Source: PNAI01 sp964575715
GTDB taxonomy: Bacteria; Pseudomonadota; Alphaproteobacteria; Rhizobiales; Xanthobacteraceae
Assembly (NCBI GenBank): GCA_964575715.1
Contig: CAZNSG010000326.1
Coordinates: 1-18,085, forward strand
DNA length: 18,085 bases
Reading direction: 5' to 3'
Part shown: positions 13,933-18,085 of the stretch, piece by piece
Layout: the number at the start of each line of letters is the position of its first letter
Position numbering within the stretch: the first letter of the stretch is position 1
Program-made: the position numbers and the translations under genes
The notes under the pieces: generated by a model
Seen by the model: only the letters and a program-made list of their open reading frames with translations
What the model was told of the DNA's origin: nothing
The model's database searches: none

Positions 13933-14187
13933 TTATTTACGCTTAGCTGCCTGATGCGGTTTCTTAAGGCGCACCCCGGCGCCGCCGCCGTTCTCGTCGA
14001 TGAACTCGACGCCGGCACGCTTCAGTACGCTTTCAATTTTAGAAAGCGTCGCTGGATCACCCCCGTACCGGCCAACCTCGATGTTACTGATTGTGTTTCG
14101 GTGCAGCCCGGAAGCCTCAGCGAGATCCCTTACGCTCCAATCCAGCGCAGCTCTCGCCATTTTCACTTGTGCACTTGTCACAGCCAT
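13933..14187 (-). CDS. XRE-family transcriptional regulator
   Basis: This 84-residue protein has a complete helix-turn-helix (QVKMARAALDWSVRDLAEAS, then GLHRNTISNIEVGRYG) and the tail RAGVEFIDENGGGAGVRLKK. No toxin gene adjoins it in the same operon. It is divergent to the YqaJ gene at 14255, with three repeated 15 bp boxes in and just before the shared promoter. It is therefore probably the repressor of both itself and the recombination genes, like a small phage repressor (inference). Its 3' end is the source, or sister, of the two tail remnants downstream. Confidence 0.9.
   Translation of the reverse strand: MAVTSAQVKMARAALDWSVRDLAEASGLHRNTISNIEVGRYGGDPATLSKIESVLKRAGVEFIDENGGGAGVRLKKPHQAAKRK
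13968..14019. repeat. 52 bp perfect direct repeat, copy 2
   Basis: This is the same sequence as 12969-13020, here within the intact XRE gene. It marks the right boundary of the GNAT/DUF1778 segment. Confidence 0.95.
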
Positions 14188-14222
14188 TTTGTTGTGCTAT
14201 TGTCACATGTGCAGTTGCCACA
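14168..14222. promoter_or_regulatory. three operator boxes between XRE and YqaJ genes
   Basis: TGTGCACTTGTCACA (14168-14182), TGTGCTATTGTCACA (14193-14207) and TGTGCAGTTGCCACA (14208-14222) share the form TGTGCNNTTGYCACA, a partial palindrome. The first overlaps the first codons of the XRE gene and the other two lie in the divergent promoter. They are the likely binding sites of the XRE regulator. Confidence 0.75.
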
Positions 14223-14254
14223 TTAGACGCAAGTACAACACTATGGAGGTTGCC

Positions 14255-15103
14255 ATGTCATCAGGATTGTCGGGGTTTTCCAAAGTTGGCGCGGACCCGC
14301 GCCCGGACCGTCGTCAATTCATCGGGGGCTCTGACGCCCGGGTCATCATGGGTTCGGATGAAGCTGCCCTTTTGCGCCTTTGGCGCGAAAAACGGGGCGA
14401 GGTCGCGCCCGAGGACCTCTCCGGTAACCTGATCGTCCAGCTTGGGGCGGTCACCGAGACCCTCAATCGGCTCTGGTACGAGCGCAATTCCGGGCAGGTG
14501 ATCAAAGATATCCAGCGGCGGGTCCAACATCCGGTTGTCCGCTGGATGGCGGCGACACTGGATGGGGTTGTCGAGAGTAGCGGGGCGGTGTTCGAGGCCA
14601 AATTCATGCTGCCTTGGACCTTCTCGGAAGAGGCCGCAGCCGAGAAGTGCATGGCGCAGCTCCAGCACAATATGTGGGTAACCAACGCCACAGATTCGGT
14701 GCTCTCGATTATCACCGGCGGCGGCAAGTGGGTAGAGATCTCCATCACGGCCGATCGGCTCTACCAGCACCTCCTGTTGACGGCAGAGAAGAAATTCTGG
14801 CGCTGCGTGGTGAGTGGCGAGCCCCCGCGACTGTTCGGCGCCGAACCGCCACGGCCCCGGATTGCGGCGGTCCGCATCGTCGATATGAGCGCATCGAACT
14901 CCTGGGGGGAATTCGCTAGCCTCTTTCGCAACACTCGCGCGGCGTACCTCGACCATGAGCGGGCTAAGAACGAGCTCAAAGTCCTGATGCCCGAAGATGC
15001 CAAAGAAGCCATCGGGCATGGGGTGCGGGCAAAGCGCTCGAAATCTGGGGCCGTGAGTTTTGATCTCTTGGAGACGGAGGCCGCTCATGCACCGGTCCAG
15101 TGA
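14255..15103 (+). CDS. YqaJ-like viral recombinase (phage-type exonuclease)
   Basis: This 282-residue protein belongs to the lambda-exonuclease/RecB-like fold. Near residue 25 it has RRQFIGGSDARVIMG, then LGAVTETLNRLWYERNSG, the catalytic FEAKF near residue 115, and CMAQLQHNMWVTNATDSVL. All core motifs (GGSD, E, ExK, QxQ-like) are present. GGAGG lies five bases upstream of ATG 14255, which makes it preferable to ATG 14243. The last bases overlap the ERF gene. By analogy with Red/RecET systems it would resect double-strand ends to provide single strands for the ERF annealase. Confidence 0.88.
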   Translation: MSSGLSGFSKVGADPRPDRRQFIGGSDARVIMGSDEAALLRLWREKRGEVAPEDLSGNLIVQLGAVTETLNRLWYERNSGQVIKDIQRRVQHPVVRWMAATLDGVVESSGAVFEAKFMLPWTFSEEAAAEKCMAQLQHNMWVTNATDSVLSIITGGGKWVEISITADRLYQHLLLTAEKKFWRCVVSGEPPRLFGAEPPRPRIAAVRIVDMSASNSWGEFASLFRNTRAAYLDHERAKNELKVLMPEDAKEAIGHGVRAKRSKSGAVSFDLLETEAAHAPVQ

Positions 15104-16412
15104 ATCCGTAGCCGGTCTTGCAACGGCACTTGCCAAGGCCCAGATCGAACTGATCAATCCGGAAAAGTCTCTAATCGCAAACATCCGCTCTGGAAGGGGA
15201 GGGGAGTCCACTCAATCTTTCCGTTACGCACCGCTCTCAAGTGGGCTCGACATTATACGCAAGACGTTAGGCCGGCACGAAATCGCTGTGATGCAAACGA
15301 CGGCCTGCGATGCCGCCAGCGGCCTGGTAAATCTGACCACACTCCTTGCCCACACCTCCGGCGATTGGATTTCCTCCGACTGGCCGGTCTGTCCGATGAG
15401 CGATATCGCGACTCCGTCTCGCATGGGGGCGGCACTGACCTATGCACGCCGCTATGCCCTGTTCGCGATGGTCGGGATCGCCGGCGATGACGATCTTGAT
15501 GCTCCAGATCTCAACATTGGAAATGGCACATCGGCTCATTCAAAGAGTTCGACGGAGGTTGCGCAAATTGAAAAACCCGGCCCCAATGGTGCCACCGTTG
15601 GCAGCTCCGGAATCCGGCAGCGAGTTAAAAAGCCCGAGCCCGATGCTCGACAACCGGTCCTCGGGTCCGATGATTCTGCCCAATTGCGCGCGCAACTGCT
15701 GGCTGAAATAACGAATCTAATGTCGGCGGATGCCGCGACGAATTGGGCCCTCCATGCGCTCGTCATTAAAAACACACTCACATCGGCCGACGCGCAAGTT
15801 GTCGAGCAAGCTTTTGCCTCGCGGATGATGACATTTAATGCCGGTGACGGTGATGATCACGGCAGCTCTGCGCCGGCAGTAAATGCTTCTGCGGGCCTAG
15901 CACAATTGGAGCCGCCAACGACCCCCGCGGCTTCACGGTATGGAGTCTCTTCGAAATCGCAAGTCGTTGATAAACATGTGCTCGTGTATGGAGCACCGCC
16001 GCGGCGCCGCGACAAGGCCCATCTGCGATTTGTTGCTACTAAAGCCTGCCTGGTGTGCGGCCGGCAGCCATCGGACCCGCATCACTTGCGTTTCGCCCAG
16101 CCACGAGCGCTCGGCCGCAAAGTCAGCGACGAATTCACCGTGCCGCTGTGCCGCAGCCACCACCGTGAGCTGCACCGTGCCGGCAATGAGAGCAAATGGT
16201 GGGATACCTTTGGACTTGATCCGCTTCCGATTGCAGCCCGGCTTTGGAATGAGACGCATGGGATGGCGGTGCCAAAACCTGAGGCCTTGCCTGTAGCAAG
16301 GCGAAGGACCAGTCAGAAACAAAAATACCAAAGCTCTGAGGTCAAAGGTCCCGAAAGGCAATCTCGACCTGATGCGAGAGCAGGCGCCCATGATAACGCC
16401 AAGAGAGACTGA
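15087..16412 (+). CDS. ERF-family single-strand annealing protein with C-terminal HNH-like zinc domain
   Basis: This is a 441-residue, two-part protein. Residues about 5-150 form an ERF domain (FRYAPLSSGLDIIRKTLGRH, SRMGAALTYARRYALFAMVG, GDDDLDAP). A variable linker follows. Residues about 304-385 hold CLVCGRQPSDPHHLRFAQPR and VPLCRSHHRELHRAGNE with WW (Cys321, 324, His332, 333, Cys355, His358, 359, 363), an HNH/treble-clef pattern. It overlaps YqaJ by 17 bases, so the two are co-translated. After about residue 405 the sequence resembles an out-of-frame HGL N-terminus (TSQKQ, GP, NAKRD), and the stop lies inside that remnant. The original C-terminus may have been different. Confidence 0.87.
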   Translation: MHRSSESVAGLATALAKAQIELINPEKSLIANIRSGRGGESTQSFRYAPLSSGLDIIRKTLGRHEIAVMQTTACDAASGLVNLTTLLAHTSGDWISSDWPVCPMSDIATPSRMGAALTYARRYALFAMVGIAGDDDLDAPDLNIGNGTSAHSKSSTEVAQIEKPGPNGATVGSSGIRQRVKKPEPDARQPVLGSDDSAQLRAQLLAEITNLMSADAATNWALHALVIKNTLTSADAQVVEQAFASRMMTFNAGDGDDHGSSAPAVNASAGLAQLEPPTTPAASRYGVSSKSQVVDKHVLVYGAPPRRRDKAHLRFVATKACLVCGRQPSDPHHLRFAQPRALGRKVSDEFTVPLCRSHHRELHRAGNESKWWDTFGLDPLPIAARLWNETHGMAVPKPEALPVARRRTSQKQKYQSSEVKGPERQSRPDARAGAHDNAKRD

Positions 16413-16482
16413 TGCCGGGGCCGCTGGCCGAAACGGTCACTATTGGGTTCGAGGATGCCGCTCGATATCGCATTTAAGGCCG
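16308..16482 (+). pseudogene. HGL-family remnant overlapping the ERF gene end
   Basis: Within the ERF frame TSQKQ, GP, RAG and NAKRD appear in the order and rough spacing of the HGL N-terminus (TSQKQ, GP, RAS, NATRH). After the ERF stop, another frame reads PLAETVTIGFEDAARYR, close to the LTAETVIMGIEDAAEYR of the copy at 86, and then a stop. The remainder of such a gene is missing. The second segment is the stronger evidence. Confidence 0.55.
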
Positions 16483-16549
16483 GAAATGACACAGTCGACT
16501 TTGGCGTTGAGAGCGTTGAGTTTGACGGTCATGCAGCGAGCGATCAAAC

Positions 16550-16567
16550 ATGATATCATGATATCAT
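16550..16567 (+). promoter_or_regulatory. fitAB operator palindrome
   Basis: ATGATATCATGATATCAT is a perfect 18 bp palindrome made of two TGATATCA units, 24 bases before the fitA start codon. A ribbon-helix-helix antitoxin is the obvious ligand (inference). Confidence 0.7.
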
Positions 16568-16591
16568 AAATGTCCATATCAGGGGGAGTTT

Positions 16592-16840
16592 ATGGCCCAG
16601 TTTATTGTTCGTCACTTAGAAGACGATGTGAAGGCGCGCCTAAAACGCCGCGCTGCGCATCACGGGCGCAGCATGGAAGAGGAAGTCCGGCACATCTTGC
16701 GCGACGCGGTGAAGGAACAAAACCAACGTGTGGCCAGGCTGGGGTCACGCATTTCGGCGCGTTTTGCGAAAGCGGGGCTGAGCACGGAACTGCCGGAATT
16801 GCGCGGTCAGCGTCCGCGATCGCCGGAATTCGGTAAATGA
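16592..16840 (+). CDS. fitA: FitA-like ribbon-helix-helix antitoxin
   Basis: This 82-residue protein has an Arc/FitA-type N-terminus: AQFIVRHLEDDVKARLKRRA, then HGRSMEEEVRHILRDAV. The C-terminus, rich in Arg, Pro and Gly, is the part that normally wraps the toxin. AGGGGGA lies just upstream of the ATG. Its stop overlaps the fitB start in ATGA. An overlapping frame from 16570 is a shadow. It should neutralise FitB and bind the palindrome at 16550. Confidence 0.9.
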   Translation: MAQFIVRHLEDDVKARLKRRAAHHGRSMEEEVRHILRDAVKEQNQRVARLGSRISARFAKAGLSTELPELRGQRPRSPEFGK

Positions 16841-17265
16841 TCATCCTCGATACCAATGTACTTTCGGCCTTGATGCGTACGGCACCCGAGGCTCCCGTGG
16901 TGGCGTGGCTGGACCGCCAACCCGCCGAATCCGTCTGGATAACCAGCATCACGCTGTTTGAGGCACGTCTGGGTCTGGCGCTGCTGCCGACAAGCCGGCG
17001 GCGGCAGACGCTGGAGGCGGCGTTTGCCCGTCTGCTGAAAGAGGATTTGGAAAACCGTGTGTTGGACTTCGACAGCGCGGCAGCGACTGAAGCAGCATCA
17101 CTGGCGGCCGAGCGGCAGAAAGTCGGGCGTCCAGTGGATATGCGCGATACGCAGATCGCGGGTATCGCACTCGCACGACGCGCCACGCTTGCTACCCGAA
17201 ACGTGCGGTATTTTCGGGATCTGAAGATTCCGATAGTCGACCCTTGGGTAGCTCAGACCGTTTAA
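16837..17265 (+). CDS. fitB: FitB/VapC-like PIN-domain ribonuclease toxin
   Basis: This 142-residue PIN protein starts MIILDTNVLSALMR. Acidic active-site residues are visible at Asp5, at a glutamate in TLFEARLGLALL (about 43) and in VDMRDTQIAGIA (about 101), followed by LATRNVRYF. It is of normal length and all expected residues are present, so it should be an active Mg-dependent RNase, possibly acting on tRNA. It is translationally coupled to fitA by a 4-base overlap. Confidence 0.92.
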   Translation: MIILDTNVLSALMRTAPEAPVVAWLDRQPAESVWITSITLFEARLGLALLPTSRRRQTLEAAFARLLKEDLENRVLDFDSAAATEAASLAAERQKVGRPVDMRDTQIAGIALARRATLATRNVRYFRDLKIPIVDPWVAQTV

Positions 17266-17386
17266 CGTGGAAGTTCAAGCCATGATCGTCTCTAGCGGCT
17301 ATGTTCATGCTTGTTCAACCCGGATCGAGTCTCTAATTCCGACGTGATTTGATGCTCACCCGACAACGATTGAAGGTGATTTTGTC
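17266..17386. other. short intergenic stretch without a gene
   Basis: About 120 bases separate fitB from the antitoxin remnant. There is no room for the toxin that would normally accompany that antitoxin, and no clear terminator. Confidence 0.4.
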
Positions 17387-17673
17387 ATGACCAACAAGAA
17401 CCCCACATCGGCTCGACGTTCGAAAGTTGGCTCGATCAGACCGGCATACGTGAAGAGAGAACGGCCGCTGTTATCAAGGCAGTAATCACGCGCAAGCGTT
17501 CAAGCGAGATGAAGAAAAGGCACATCACGAAAACGCGCATGGCTTTGTTGATGAAAATAAGCCGAGCACAGATCGATCGACTGCTGGACCCCGAAAACGG
17601 CAGCGCCACCATTGGGAACTTGCAGCGTGCGACGAAAATCGTCGGTCGGGAGCTGCAACTTGATCTCGTATAA
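17387..17673 (+). pseudogene. orphan HTH antitoxin gene with a one-base frameshift
   Basis: From ATG 17387 the frame soon leaves the family sequence. One base on, the frame reads PHIGSTFESWLDQTGIREE, TAAVIKAVITRK, MKKRHITKTRMALLMKISRA and QIDRLLDPENGSATIGNLQR, ending RELQLDLV. This is the layout of HigA-like XRE antitoxins. The ATG-to-stop length is 287 bases, one short of 96 codons, and a C run at about 17401-17404 is the likely site of the deletion. Internal ATG 17509 could still make the 54-residue DNA-binding part. No toxin gene is adjacent. Confidence 0.75.
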
Positions 17674-17706
17674 ATCATCAGCAAACAACAGTCAGTTTCC
17701 AACCCA

Positions 17707-18085
17707 ATGACATCGCAAAAACAGACTGAAGCCAATCGCCGCAATGCCTTGCTCAGTACCGGGCCGCGGACTGAGAAAGGCAAGCGGGCCTCGCGCCAAA
17801 ATGCCGCCCGTCACGGTCTGACCGCCGAAACGGTGATCATCGGAGTCGAAAACGCAGCCGAATACCATGCATTCGAATCTGAAATTGTCACTGAATACGA
17901 TCCTCAGTCCATGGTCGAACGCGAGCTCACCCGCCGGCTGGCTTCCCTGTTGTGGCGGCTACGGCGGGCAAACCTGATCGAAACCGGCCTGCTATTAATC
18001 GAATCGAAGCACTCAGAGCTTCACGATGGAGCGCGCAATATCGCGCGCCAGCCGCAGGCGCGTTTGCTTTCGGCCGTCATTCCTT
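17707..18085 (+). CDS. HGL-motif protein, copy 3 (cut by window end)
   Basis: This is the first 126 codons of a gene nearly identical to that at 86: TSQKQTEANRRNALLSTGPR, then NAARHGLTAETVI. There are no indels relative to copy 1 over 379 bp. Differences cluster in the first 264 bp and are mostly silent; the remaining 115 bp are identical. The sequence upstream of the start codon is unrelated to that of copy 1, so similarity begins at the ATG. The function is unknown. Confidence 0.85.
   Translation, partial: MTSQKQTEANRRNALLSTGPRTEKGKRASRQNAARHGLTAETVIIGVENAAEYHAFESEIVTEYDPQSMVERELTRRLASLLWRLRRANLIETGLLLIESKHSELHDGARNIARQPQARLLSAVIP

Noticed and set aside
14000..14254. N-terminal extension of the YqaJ protein
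   Set aside because: It is antisense XRE sequence; GGAGG five bases before ATG 14255 fixes the start.
14261..15211. 316-residue minus-strand frame
   Set aside because: It is antisense to the YqaJ gene and has no family-like motif or ribosome-binding site.
16570..16836. 88-residue frame overlapping fitA
   Set aside because: It is a shadow frame of fitA, which has the family motif and a good ribosome-binding site.
1..18085. CRISPR array, rRNA gene or replication origin
   Set aside because: I saw no regularly spaced short repeats, no rRNA signature and no iteron or DnaA-box cluster.

Overview
The window looks like a piece of accessory chromosome from an alphaproteobacterium of the Hyphomicrobiales, probably Bradyrhizobium-like. 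The pointers are high GC, a Bug/TctC-type solute-binding protein with a twin-arginine-like leader, an ERF-HNH recombination protein, and repeated copies of a basic protein family carrying an NRRNA..STGP..GK..NA.RHGL motif (called the HGL family here). This placement is inference from protein character; no database was searched.

Layout. 86-2442: HGL copy 1, then an unrecognised 222-residue protein followed 4 bp later by HGL copy 2. 2701-3473 (minus): an intact HicB antitoxin, a dead hicA, and a truncated DUF5615 PIN-like gene. 3615-5351: a complete HipBA module with an operator array. 5858-7429: decayed gene pieces of a secreted or surface protein, split by a TumE/TumA-type toxin-antitoxin (TA) cassette lying between ~152 bp direct repeats. 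7652-11290: the only ordinary metabolic block (Bug receptor, SDR, Old-Yellow-Enzyme-type flavoprotein). 11446-14187 (minus): an alternating row of XRE-gene tail, Fic, XRE-gene tail, GNAT/DUF1778 module, intact XRE gene. 14255-16412: a phage-type recombination pair (YqaJ exonuclease; ERF annealase with a C-terminal HNH-like domain). 16592-17265: FitAB. 17387-17673: a frameshifted orphan antitoxin. 17707-end: HGL copy 3, nearly identical to copy 1 and cut by the window edge.

How it fits together. Outside the catabolic block, nearly every gene belongs to a TA module or a phage-type recombination system, and many are broken. Two TA segments are bracketed by direct repeats made of another gene's 3' end: a perfect 52 bp repeat from an XRE gene around the GNAT module, and ~152 bp repeats from a surface-protein gene around TumE/TumA. 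A third module, Fic, sits between diverged XRE tails. This suggests that small TA cassettes settle at, or duplicate, gene 3' ends. HGL genes sit at both ends of the window, and an HGL-like remnant abuts the recombination pair. Five promoter regions carry readable operator arrays, which suggests the modules at hipBA, fic, GNAT/DUF1778, XRE/YqaJ and fitAB are still autoregulated.
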